Shown: positions 54,439-64,000 of the stretch, one piece after another
Layout of the letters: every line of letters begins with the position of its first letter
Position numbering within the stretch: the first letter of the stretch is position 1
Source: Platycnemis pennipes
Lineage: Eukaryota; Arthropoda; Insecta; Odonata; Platycnemididae
Length of the DNA stretch: 64,000 nt
NCBI GenBank assembly: GCA_933228895.1
Contig: OW121857.1
Location: 8,184,001-8,248,000 of the forward strand
Direction: 5' to 3'
Program-made: the position numbers and the translations under genes
Notes under the pieces: generated by a model
What the model was told of the DNA's origin: nothing
Databases searched by the model: none
What the model saw: only the letters and a program-made list of their open reading frames with translations

Positions 54439-57166
54439 CTGAAGCCCAGGGCCGGCGACAGGGGGGGGCAAGGGGGCCAATGCCCAGGGGCCCGGGCCAT
54501 CAGGGGGCCCGGGCGAAAATAAATTAATTGAAAATAAAAATTTAAAGTATGAATAAATTTAATGTAAAAAAGAATAGGTACAAAATGTTGTCGCTTAAAA
54601 AGTGAAAAAAAACAAATGAAGGTAGAGCGTGTGTCAGTGTGAAATAGAGAAGTATGACGTTAGCATTGTTGTTGTGGTCATCGAGGGTTTTGGGGTGATG
54701 GGGACGATAGAGCGAGAAGCGCGGGTGCTGTGTCGACACTCACCCTTTGCCCTCCCTTTGCCGCGAACATTCGCCACTCAGCGACATGTAACCTGAACGA
54801 AAAGAAACCCAATCCCCCCGCCTAAAGTCTATTGTTCACTTGTTAGTGGACTGTAAATAATCATTTATTCTACTGTCAAATTTACAGATTATCAGTAGCA
54901 AGCTACACCTTCTAATGTTGTGTCATTGGTTTTGTATACATGAGCGCTCATACACGGGGGTAGGGAGGGAACGCGGCCCCCTTCCCACCTAGCCTCCCGG
55001 TAAGGATTGCAATCCCAGAGAGATTTTTCTATCCCGGGATTACGGGATCATCATCAAAAGTTAGACAACATTTTCTGGAATTTAGTCCATCTTGTTTAAC
55101 GCAGGCGATCACTATTTCTTTAACACGCGCACCATAAGCTCATTTCCATTTTTCTTATGTATTACAAATGATGACATATTACTTACTCCAATAAATTGTA
55201 TTAGTCAATGGACTCACGCGTCTAACGTGTTGCATTTCATGTCCAAGAAAACTTATTATTAGCGCTGCCTGTTAGCGAAAAGTTGTACGTTAATCCCGGG
55301 ATTCGTTTATAATAAATCCCGAGATTTCGGGATTGTCATTTCATCCGGGATTCCGGGAATGCAATCCTTAACTCCCAGGTATAATAAAAAAGGAAGCAAA
55401 AAATATTTTATATTTAAAATTTTGTGAATATATACATATGTCAGAAAGTTATTAATTCATAAACATGATATAATTTATGGTATAATTTATCCTTCTGAAA
55501 TTTTTCTAAATTTGTTTCCTTGTTTTACTTAAATAAGTTCAAAGCCCATGCACACACTGCCATGATTTTGTGTGGTTGAAATCGAAAAAATCGACAAAAT
55601 TCCAAAATGGCTTTTTTGGAGAGAGAATCATGAAACTTGGTACAAATACTGATAATTGATTGGCAAACACGGAATGGCATGTCATTGGTAATGTTCTGTC
55701 GCCGTTACCGAGATGCAGGGGCTCAAACATAGCCAAAATTACACCCGACTTCAGTTTTCTATGAAAATCTTCCTATTTAAGTTGAGGGTGACGCTGTGGG
55801 AGGAATTTGGTCGGATAAAAAACTAGTAGGTCTGTTAAAACCACTCTTTTACTTTACTGTGCTTAAATTTGGGAGTTTTTTCCTAAATGTAGGTGATATT
55901 ACGTAACAAAATGGCGGACGCTATTTTCACACAAATATTCATTTTAAGTAGTAAATATCTGGCATGTTAAGTGCCTGTAAAGTGACTAATGTTAAATCAA
56001 TTGTTGATGCTTTTTAAAGGTAGATCTGAAAAAAAATTGAAAATTCGTTAGCGACGCCAATAATTACATTTGATTTTACGTACGCGCGTGCGGAGCTTGA
56101 GACACGCGCCGGGAGCTGTAAATGACGAGACGCGAGTAAGTTTTTTCAAGCCATAAGGAACATAACGCTTCTTATTCGCCTTTTTTAATGTGTGTACATT
56201 GCTATCGATCTCCGCCAGCTCTACACGTATAAAATCATGGGGATATAGAAATATTAAGGTCTTAAAGTGCACGCGAAATCGCGTTCAAGGTTTCTCCTCT
56301 CAATAGTAAACTTCTCATTCACACCCTCAAAGCCTTAAAATTACTGTATTTTTCCGACGAAACATTATTTTAAGTTCCAGAGGGACACTATTCCGGACTT
56401 CTTTCCGTTTATTTGCCCCTTCGCCCCAGCAGTCCAAGCCTCTGCGTTACAATATGCATATCCCTGATTTATACGTCACATTAGACTTTATTCATCTAGG
56501 AAAACTTTTGTTTCTACTTTACTTGAATTATGCGCACAGGAAGGAAACAAATTATCGAAAATAGCTTAATATTGAGGCACAACAAAATATATTCCGTTCG
56601 CCAAAACCCTTAACTTACATTATTTTTACATATTCCCTGCTGTTATGTTTGATTGAGTAGGGTTGCAGTGAAAGCAAAGCTTAGTAGAAGTGAATATTCT
56701 GCATTCGTTTTAATTAGGTGGTGATATAACTATCTCCATATCTCCAAAAAGATGGGAGTAATTGTGGATATGCTACTTTTGAAAAAAAAAAGAAAAGTAC
56801 GTTTTATTACGACTTTTTATAAAATTTTCAAGTTCAAGTAAGTCGTAGTTTTGATTACTGTAAAATGAAAGAGTAAAGTGTGTTACACCGTCAGAAATTT
56901 TTCATTTTGAAATTATTTCCCCATCCCATTCCACTGACGTGTTTAATTAAAAAAAGGACAATTTATAATAAATCAAAAGATAATGTGATACACAGTGTGC
57001 AAGTTTCTTCTGCAGAAAAAGCTGATAATCAGGTCTTCGTTATAAAATAACCTGAAAGTTCGCAGTTCTGGTCTAAATTGAGTGATGGGGTTTGCGGGAT
57101 TTAGGGGGCCCGGACCACTCAGTTGCCCAGGGGCCCGAAAATCCTGTCACCGGGCCTGCTGAAGCC
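54439..57166. mobile_element. hAT-like transposon 2.7 kb, perfect 8-bp TSD, nested hAT
   Basis: TIRs CAGGGCCGGCGACAGG (54447) and CCTGTCACCGGGCCTG (57143-57158) match at 14 of 16 positions. TSDs CTGAAGCC are perfect (54439-54446, 57159-57166). Both ends carry GGGGCCCGG-rich subterminal sequence. No transposase domain was recognised in 54510-57095. A second element (55001-55370) is nested inside. Confidence 0.88.
55001..55370. mobile_element. Nested hAT-like MITE, 370 bp
   Basis: The ends TAAGGATTGCAATCCC and GGGAATGCAATCCTTA are inverted repeats (15 of 16). Subterminal arrays of ATCCCGGGAT-type palindromes lie at both ends. Flanks CCTCCCGG and ACTCCCAG agree at 6 of 8 positions, a plausible decayed TSD. 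Confidence 0.75.
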
Positions 57167-57561
57167 TATCGTGTGTTCACCAACAGAGGGTCCGTTTGCT
57201 GGCCGATAGTGAATTCCTGGTGTTTAGGCACCGCCTGCCACGCTTCTTCGCGGTCAATAACCAGATCTTGACCATTTTCGACTTAGTTGTTGGCAGATCA
57301 CCTTGGAATTAGTCCCCTACATCTACGCAATGAAAGTCGCCTGAAAGTCACCGCGAGGGTGTGAGGTGAAGATCACCAAACATGTATGTTTGGTGATCTT
57401 CACCACATGACATGTATTACTACGTAGTAGCTACATAGTAATAAAGGAATTGGGTGTCAATACATGCCCCATGCACTACAGATTACTCTACAATATTTCA
57501 CCTACCTTTCCCTTTGCTATGCTGCCTATTCTGTTCTCTTATAGTACGGGGAAAAATGACA

Positions 57562-57884
57562 TTATAGATCTAGTAATTTAAATGCATGATCTAGAGTAGA
57601 TTTAGATGTCCAGTGTTCAACCTTAAGGTTGATTTTTTCTTTATAGGTGAGGGTAAAGCTCACCCCGTACTAAGCCACTGGCGTGTGAAATTCACACATT
57701 CAGGGTAGGGGGGCCAGTTCGTTACCCTGGGCCACCTGCGATTTCCTACAAAGTTCTGACACACAGAAAATCGAATCGCGAGGATTTTAGGTGGGAACAT
57801 CCAGAAAGGCTCTTGCCCGGGATTTGAACACACGATCCTCCGGTCAGCAGCTCAGTGCTCTACCCACTATGCCACCACGACCCC
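57562..57884 (-). repeat. tRNA-derived SINE (family S1)
   Basis: The minus strand starts GGGGTCGTGGTGGCATAGTG. The A box TGGCATAGTGGG (57874-57863) and B box GTTCAAATC (57829-57821) are intact, and tRNA-like spacing separates them. A body of about 230 bp follows (AGCCTTTCTGGATGTTCCC, CTGAATGTGTGAATTTCACA). The left boundary is approximate. Confidence 0.8.
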
Positions 57885-57990
57885 ATTTCAGTTCTGTCAG
57901 TACGACAATCTATCTCTCCAATCTTATTTATCTGGTCGAATATAACATAATACGTAGGGGTTTTTAAAATATGCATATCTAACATCTTCG

Positions 57991-58665
57991 AACAAGGAAA
58001 CGAACGTATCTACGGCGGTATTAAATAAAAAATCACGGGTCACTGGCGAAGGAGATCCCTCGTAAACCCTGACTGTGTGTGTGAATTTGATTCACGAGGA
58101 TGACTGTACTTTGTGAATGTACAAACCCGAGTGCATGATTGAGGAAAAGTCCCTGAACCCTGCATGTATCCGTGAGTGTGAATGAGAATCACGAGGGTGA
58201 CTGTGCATCGTATGCAAACCCACGTGAATGAGTGCTGGAAAGTTATTATCAAATTTATTTATTCACTTTAGTTATTTACTATCCCCCACTTTTATTATTT
58301 TTTCTTGTGTGCATGAAGGGTCACTGGCGTTGGAGAAATCCTCGTAAACCCTGCTTGCGTTTGTGATTGAACTCACGAAGGAGGCTGTATTTTGTATACA
58401 AACCTGAGTGATTGTGAGAGTCACTTTTCGTTTTTGTTTTTACCTTCATTCCCTTAATTTTGAGTGTGACGGTTGTTTGTAACGTTGTGAGTGAGCGTGC
58501 GAATGTATCATTTATTGCCACTTAACTTTCTCCGTATGCTTGACTTTGTACGTGTGATTGAGAGCTCCCTTACTTTGTATATACTCCTCCCTTCCCCTCC
58601 CCCTTTTTTATTCCTTTGCCCCCAATGGTTACGGCTATGTGGATAGTAATCTTCATTTGTTACTT
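57991..58665. mobile_element. Unclassified 675-bp insertion with internal repeats
   Basis: It interrupts LINE-A coding sequence and is flanked by ACATCTTCG (57982-57990) and ACATATTCG (58666-58674), a 9-bp near-duplication. The interior repeats GGGTCACTGGCG and CCTCGTAAACCCTG at 58037 and 58319, and CACGAGG plus GACTGT-type units at about 58094, 58190 and 58375. No TIR or coding region was recognised. Confidence 0.65.
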
Positions 58666-58885
58666 ACATATTCGTTAAGGCTATCCGTTTTTAATTTCTG
58701 CAGGAAATTGAATCTGAACTTTAACCTACGATCTAATAATGATTCCCACCCTAATTCTTGTATTAATCCTGACGCACTACTCATCCTATCGTAACACCTT
58801 TTAACGAACCTAGCTGCTCTACGCTGCACACTGTCTAGCTCTCTGATCAAATTTTATTCATTTGGACCCCATACACTGGCTACAT

Positions 58886-58975
58886 GATTTAATGCTTATG
58901 GGTAGAGCACTGAGCTGCAGACCGGAGGGTTCTGTGTTCAAATCCCGGGCTAGAACCTTTCTGGACACCCCCATG
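58886..58975 (+). repeat. SINE S1 fragment
   Basis: GGGTAGAGCACTGAGCTGCA and GTGTTCAAATCCCGGGCTAG match the S1 head with B box (58936-58944); the A box is degraded. It sits inside LINE-A coding sequence between TACACTGGCTACATGA and GTAGTGAAAAACATTG. Confidence 0.7.
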
Positions 58976-59045
58976 CTACGTATCCTGCCTAAGTAGTGAA
59001 AAACATTGCTCCTTTGTCTTCTCGTGACATTTCCCGAGTATCCTG

Positions 59046-59369
59046 AAGTTATAGCGTTTTGGTATTAATTAAGACCAAGCCTACGGCTTAAATGAGCTCA
59101 AGGCCTTCTGAACACCATCGTTCCGATTTGTAAGGAGAACCACTTCTTGGTTTCGGATAAATTAACGCGCGTAGGATCCTGCCGGCCTGTTAGTCTGTGG
59201 GCCACTTTACCTTGGGGGGCTCATCTGGGCGACAATGACACAGGGGCTTTTATTATCTTATCGATTTCATCAGCGACTTGACCAAAACGGCCAAAGTCTC
59301 CTCCTTTATCGCTCTTCAAACGAAGTCCGGAGTGTACGAGAGTTCGAGTGGCTCATCGCCTTCTATCTG
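59046..59369. other. Unassigned sequence
   Basis: No repeat partner or gene recognised. Confidence 0.35.
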
Positions 59370-60428
59370 GGGATGGGCCATGAAAAAATACCGGTATTCG
59401 GTAGTACCGAGCACTATTTTTTTTACTCCGGTAGTACCGGCCAGTATTTCAAAGCGGTACTACCGAAGTACCGATACTAGAGATACCGGTACTTGGACAG
59501 CGCTGCCATCTTATGTTTTATCAATCAACTAACTACTAAAACTATTGTGTTTTGATAATATTTCAATCGAAATTGATGTTAATGAACAGCGCTATTAACA
59601 ACAACGGCATAAATATTAGATTAACAGTATTCATGAAGATTTGACTAAACATTTACGATGTTTTTCTGTATGAATATAAAATTTCGTGCCCACTTTGAAG
59701 TATCAGTTAGAAATGAAAACATTCGAATTAAATATACCTATAACTTGCACAGTAATTTTACGAGAATTGGAGCCAAAATTCTGATTGTAAAAAAGTTCAA
59801 AAGTGAGAATTGATACGTGTTTTGACTTGATCACAAGGTATTAACAATACAATATAGGCATGTGCTAATGAAGAATAAAATATGAATGAATGAATTATTG
59901 TTTTTTCGTCAAGTCCTTATTGAATTGGCTAATTTGATAAAGGTCGGTATATTATTGCCATTGCTTTATTATTTCACATCGTGCTCCATAAATAGTAGTT
60001 TCCTAGCGAGTCGGACTCACCAAGTTCACCACACACCACTGCGCACATAAAATACGTCAGGAAAACACCAAAAATTAAAATGCATCTCACGAAATCGTTT
60101 GGTATGACGTTGCCTTAGACAACTATCACCCTTCTCACTGCTAGATAATCGTGCCTCAAATATGTTTTTCCGATGAATTTCCGTAAAAAAAATGCCTGTG
60201 GATGACTTTTTCAGTGTATTCTTTCTGTCTGGTATTTTAATTTGCCGAAATGCCGGATAATTAGGGCAAGACGGACGTTAATTTTCAAATTATTAACTTA
60301 TTTAATCAATCACGATAGTACCGGTATACCGGTATTTTTTCGCCGGTACTACCGGGGGAGTACGATTATTGCTTTTTAACACTAATCACTAAAATACCGG
60401 TACTTTTTTAAGTACCGCCAATGCCTAC
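59370..60428. mobile_element. Probable hAT-like element with TACCGGTA arrays
   Basis: The left end GGGATGGGCCATGAAAAAAT and the complement of the right end, GAGTAGGCATTGGCGGTAC, are weakly similar. Subterminal arrays of GGTACTACCG/TACCGGTA lie at 59388-59485 and 60315-60420. Flanks share CTATCT. The interior is AT-rich without coding sequence. Architecture matches the other hAT-like families here, but the ends are poorly preserved. Confidence 0.6.
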
Positions 60429-60439
60429 TCCTATCTCAT

Positions 60440-60664
60440 ATTATCTTGCTTATTTTTTCCTCATTGTAATTTTAATTATTTTTCTATTGCAATTTTATAT
60501 ATTTTTCTATTGTAATTTTATATTTTTTTTGAGTATTTAGAACAACGTTTGTATGTATATATATGCTATATTTCATACATTGACGAGGGGTTAGATGGAA
60601 GAGGGGACTTTTTAGGCTCAATCTCGCCCCAATAAAGACGCTTATCTATCTATCTATCTATCTC
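60440..60664 (+). repeat. LINE 3' UTR-like fragment with (TATC)n tail
   Basis: CTCAATCTCGCCCCAATAAA followed by GACGCTTATCTATCTATCTA is the kind of 3' end seen in LINEs with a microsatellite tail. The tail equals that of the 11.7-kb LINE read in sense, so it may be the same family. No coding part remains. Confidence 0.5.
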
Positions 60665-61176
60665 ACTTCGTGGCAGACGATTTCGCGCATGCGCCCTGAT
60701 CAGACATAATCGCTATCGCGAGCGTGGACTTCGTTTTCGTAATCGACTGAGATTCGTTCTTCGGCTCGCATCGTGAAACAGTAAGAAGACATGAGTTATA
60801 GACAGATAAGAAGAGACAAGTAATTATCGAACGCGCGAGAGAGAGAGAGAGTCGAAACAAAAGAAGAACGGGAAGCTGTGTGCGCATAGCATACGATTCG
60901 GTAATCGTCTGTCAGAGCAGCATTTATTTTTGATCTCGAGGGTCTCCACGAATTTCGCCCACGCCTCTTGGACAGAGACGAAGTGGACCTCAAAGCTAAA
61001 TAGGTGACCTACCATGACATACGTCGCGAAACGAAATTTAAAAAATTCCCCCGAGTTGCTTCATTTGACACATTTTCAAAGAATAAGCAACCTTAATACG
61101 CGATTCTTTACGTTAATAGACATGATTACAGGTGAGAAAGATTTTCAATCAGTATATTTATATGTATTTCCCTAAT
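60665..61176. other. Unassigned sequence
   Basis: A GA-dinucleotide run (60836-60852) is the only notable feature; minus-strand open frames are serine/arginine-rich by composition. Confidence 0.35.
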
Positions 61177-62155
61177 CTACATTACACCATACTCTGCAAG
61201 CCACCGTGAGGGTGTGTGGCAGGGGGTGAAGATCACCAAGCATGCACTACCGACATGCAAACAAGCAACTATAGTGTCTCATGCAACTAGATTGTTAGTA
61301 TGTATAGTATTTAAGGGATTAATACATGCATCATGCACTACAGACTACTCTAAAATATTTCCCCTCCCTATCCCTTTGCTATGCTGCCTATTCTGTTCTC
61401 TTATAGTACGGCGGAAATATGCCGCTTTGAATCTATCAGTACGACAATCTATCTCTCTAATCTTCTTTATCTGGTCGAATCTAGCATAATACGCTGGTGT
61501 TTTTAATATGTGCCTAACATCTTCTGTTAAGCTATCCGATTTGAATTTCTCTAATAGATTTAATCTGTACTTTAACCTACGCTCTGATAATGATTCCCAC
61601 CCTAATTCTTGAATTAATTATGAAACACTACTCAACCTATCGTAGCACCTTTTGACGAACGTAGCTGTTCTACGCTGCACACTGTCTATTTCTCTGATCA
61701 AACCTAATTCACTCAGATCCCATACCCTGCTACATACTCAAGGTGGGACCTAACTAGTGAAAAGTAACATCGCTCTTTTGTCTTCTCATCACATTTCCCA
61801 AGTACCCTTTTTATAAATCCTAGCTTTCTCTTCGCTCGGCCGCATATTTCCCGGATGTGTCTTCCCCACGATAAATCTTTAGTGATTGTTACACCTAAAT
61901 ATCTTACGGTTTCAACGTTTTCGATCTTCGTGTTATTAATTCTATAGGATCGCTCTATCGAATTATTCCTCCTACAAAAATGGATAGCTACACACTTTTT
62001 AAGGTTAAGTTCTAACTGCCATTTGTCGCACCACTCTTGAATTGCATTTAAATCCTTGTTTCGATATTTCCTGTCTTCTTCTTTTGATATACCCCTATAC
62101 AATACCGCATCGTCTGCAAAAAGTCTAAGCTTACTACTAACTACGCTACGGTAAA
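61177..62155 (-). mobile_element. LINE-A copy reaching the RT catalytic box
   Basis: The minus frame 61713-62189 encodes SSKLRLFADDAVLYRGISKE (catalytic FADD), DLNAIQEWCDKWQLELNLKK, KIENVETVRYLGVTITKDLS and LVRSHLEYVAG. The 3' UTR and the tail TACATTACACCATACTCTGC are at the left. Downstream coding is frameshifted after HLEYVAG. Confidence 0.88.
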
Positions 62156-62164
62156 ATGCATGGT

Positions 62165-62342
62165 TTAGTGCTGTTAATACGTGCTTCATGCACTGCAGAC
62201 TACTCTAAAATATTTCCCCTACCTTTCCCTTTGCTATGCTGCCTATTCTGTTATCTTATAGTACGGGGGAAAAATGACATTTTGAATCTATCGGCACGAC
62301 AGTCTATCTTATTTATCTGGTCGAATCTAGCATAATACACAG
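62165..62342 (-). repeat. LINE-A 3' UTR fragment
   Basis: It repeats the block from the 3' UTR (ACTACTCTAAAATATTTCCC, TATAGTACGGGGGAAAAATG) to TCGAATCTAGCATAATAC, directly abutting the preceding LINE-A core. Confidence 0.7.
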
Positions 62343-62589
62343 AGGGTCCTTATGTTCACATTTCTATTTGTATGGAGATAAGGAAGGAGGAGGAGGAGGC
62401 GGATTGGAGAGATGACAAATGAAATGACTTCGGTAGGTTGCGATCGATGGAGAGACGAAGATGAAGAAACGAAGGTCATCGTGGAGGAAAGACACGCATC
62501 CTGGGAAAGCGAGAGCATCTGGAAGCGTTTCGAAGTCTTTCTCAGCCGGTAGAAATAGCCAGAGAATAATCAATTGAACAAAATGAAGG

Positions 62590-63393
62590 CATTTTCGTAG
62601 GGCTGTGCGATATGCTTTTTTGAATATCGCACGACGATATAATTCTGATAATGCGGATACAGCGATATATCGGTTTCGCGATATAAATAGGAAATATCGT
62701 GATATGGACATATCGGGATATCGACAATCGGGATATCGACATTCGGGATATCGACATATCGGGATATCGGATATCGACTAATAATATTATAACTTGAGGT
62801 GGAAGAGCATATAATTTTAGATAATAGATGTTCTTTTCAATTTTTGATACGGCCCATGTGAGTTGAAATATAACCATTTTTCCTTGTTCGAAGAACGGTG
62901 AAAATAAAAAAAAATGCGAATTATGGTTTAAAAACAATAATTTTATGAACAAATTTGAACTTTTTTCGTTGAATTCGAGTTTTCAGTGATTAAATCGCAC
63001 CGTTCCATCCCTACATCCAAATTTTATGATAAAAAAGTTGTAGTTAATAAAAATAACAAATTAGACGATTTAAAATATATAATTAACGATTGAGGAAATG
63101 TAGTATTTTATAAGGAAGAGACCGTTTATAGCACTTCAGTCCGACCAACCATTATCGAGAAATTGCGCTGAGTGGAGACTATGAAGGGTGACAGAAAAAA
63201 AACACCGGGATCAGAATATCGTCATATCGGGATATCGACATATCGGTGATCGACATAACCGGATATCGGATATCGACATATCGGGATATCGACATATCGT
63301 GATATCGCGTTTCGAAATATCGACTACCGATATCAGGTGAATATCGAGTATCGTCGACGATATATCGTGGTATTGCACAGCCCTACATATTCG
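62590..63393. mobile_element. hAT-like MITE, ATATCG family, copy 2, with TSD
   Basis: TIRs TAGGGCTGTGCGATATG (62598) and TATTGCACAGCCCTA (63371-63385), with TSDs CATTTTCG and CATATTCG (7 of 8). Arrays of GATATCGACATATCGG units occupy both subterminal regions. The interior matches 28593-29249. No coding sequence. Confidence 0.88.
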
Positions 63394-63589
63394 TTTGGAC
63401 CTGAGTGTTGACGGGGTGAAGTCCATAGAGACCTCGTAAAGAAATATGCTCCCTCCATACTGCAGGTGAATACTCATGAATTCATACATCATTGAATTAC
63501 AATACTCGTGCATTCATGTAAAAAACTACTTTCGCAGCAGAAGAGTGGAAGAAGGAAAAGTAGAGACCGTCAATTATTCTTGCGTATAA

Positions 63590-64000
63590 GGAATTACTGA
63601 AGATCAATAAGAAGAAGGCTAAGATATTGGTGTGCAGCAAGAGAAAAGAGGCCAAAACTAGCGTTAAACTTGGAAAACTAAAACTGGAAGAGGTGAAAAA
63701 GTTCTGTTACCTGGGAAGCAGAGTAAACGACGATGGACGAAGCAAAAAAGAAATAGCCAGTAGAATGGCCCAGGCAAAGAGGGTATTCTATCAAAAGAAT
63801 AATCCGCTTACAGCTGGAAATACAAGCGTAGAAGTAAGGAAACAGTTCACCAGAACGTATATCTGGAGCATGTTTCTTTACGGCAGTGAGGCATGGACGA
63901 TGACAGCAGCGGAGAAGAAAAGGGTGGAAGCATTCGAAATGTGGTGCTACTGAAGAATGATGAAGATAAAATGGATCGACCATGTAAGTAATGAGGAAGA
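63590..64000 (+). mobile_element. RTE-like LINE fragment running off the window
   Basis: The frame 63627-63953 encodes CSKRKEAKTSVKLGKLKLEE, KKFCYLGSRVNDDGRSKKEI, FLYGSEAWTMTAAEKKRVEA and FEMWCY, then after a stop MMKIKWIDHVSNEE. It is the RTE C-terminal region in sense orientation; the 3' end lies beyond 64000. Confidence 0.85.

Larger units (their letters stand above)
57325..59045 (-). mobile_element. LINE-A copy broken by a SINE and a 675-bp insertion
   Basis: LINE-A sequence appears in order on the minus strand: tail and 3' UTR (57325-57560), end of coding (57893-57990), coding (58675-58875, including RELDSVQRRAARFVKRCYD and RMSSASGLIQELGWESL) and more coding (58985-59045). The gaps are a tRNA-SINE, a 675-bp unknown insertion and a second SINE piece. 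The tail itself is inverted-duplicated around 57375-57400 (GGTGAAGATCACCAAACATG, then its complement). Confidence 0.75.

Noticed and set aside
57821..57884. Functional tRNA gene
   Set aside because: A and B boxes are present, but the arms do not form a full cloverleaf and the unit continues into a SINE body with a second copy nearby.

Overview
The window looks like TE-rich arthropod nuclear DNA, most likely from an insect with a large genome. The basis is one intron-containing gene of the animal/insect UDP-glycosyltransferase type, no operon-like organisation, AT-rich non-coding DNA, and many degraded LINEs, a Penelope-like element, tRNA-derived SINEs and hAT-type DNA transposons. I cannot name the species.

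Host gene. A single protein-coding gene can be fully assembled: a plus-strand UDP-glycosyltransferase with four coding exons (6992-7840, 10766-10991, 14550-14769, 20106-20409). Joined at canonical GT/AG sites (intron phases 0, 1, 2), they give 1599 nt, or 532 codons plus stop. The product has a signal peptide, the UGT signature, one C-terminal membrane segment and a dilysine-type ER tail. The initiator ATG lies 4 nt after a strong splice acceptor, so an upstream non-coding exon is expected. The three introns (2.9, 3.6 and 5.3 kb) are filled largely by mobile elements: two copies of a 540-bp repeat, two MITE/foldback elements, three RTE-like LINEs, another LINE family and a Penelope-like element with a hammerhead-like ribozyme.

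TE layout. 1-6.9 kb: LINE-A and LINE-B fragments, a SINE tail and a 740-bp repeat. 7.8-20.1 kb: intronic TEs. 21-25.3 kb: a three-layer nest (540-bp repeat containing an RTE, itself containing a SINE, plus a 1.9-kb hAT). 25.3-26.7 kb: a hAT with transposase remnants. 27-44 kb: mostly LINE-A (CR1/jockey-like, tail ATCGTGTAGATG), LINE-B (related, tail ATTATGTAGATG) and RTE-like pieces in both orientations. 45.0-49.7 kb: a 4.66-kb hAT with perfect 8-bp target duplication, a recognisable hATC domain and a nested 2.0-kb TIR element. 50.8-51.3 kb: a TIR MITE. 54.4-57.2 kb: a 2.7-kb hAT with perfect 8-bp TSD and a nested hAT. 57.3-59.0 kb: a LINE-A copy broken by a SINE and a 675-bp unknown insertion. 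59.4-63.4 kb: further hAT-like elements and LINE-A pieces. An RTE fragment runs off the right end.

The strongest unusual signals are: a set of hAT-like families with related TIRs but different subterminal palindromic minisatellites; the Penelope-like element whose 3' region was hit by an RTE with a 32-bp inverted copy of target DNA at its 5' junction; a 3'-terminal double stem-loop kept in two LINE lineages while its loops differ; and long hairpins directly upstream of two UGT splice acceptors. All TE family names rest on motifs read by eye, not on database searches.
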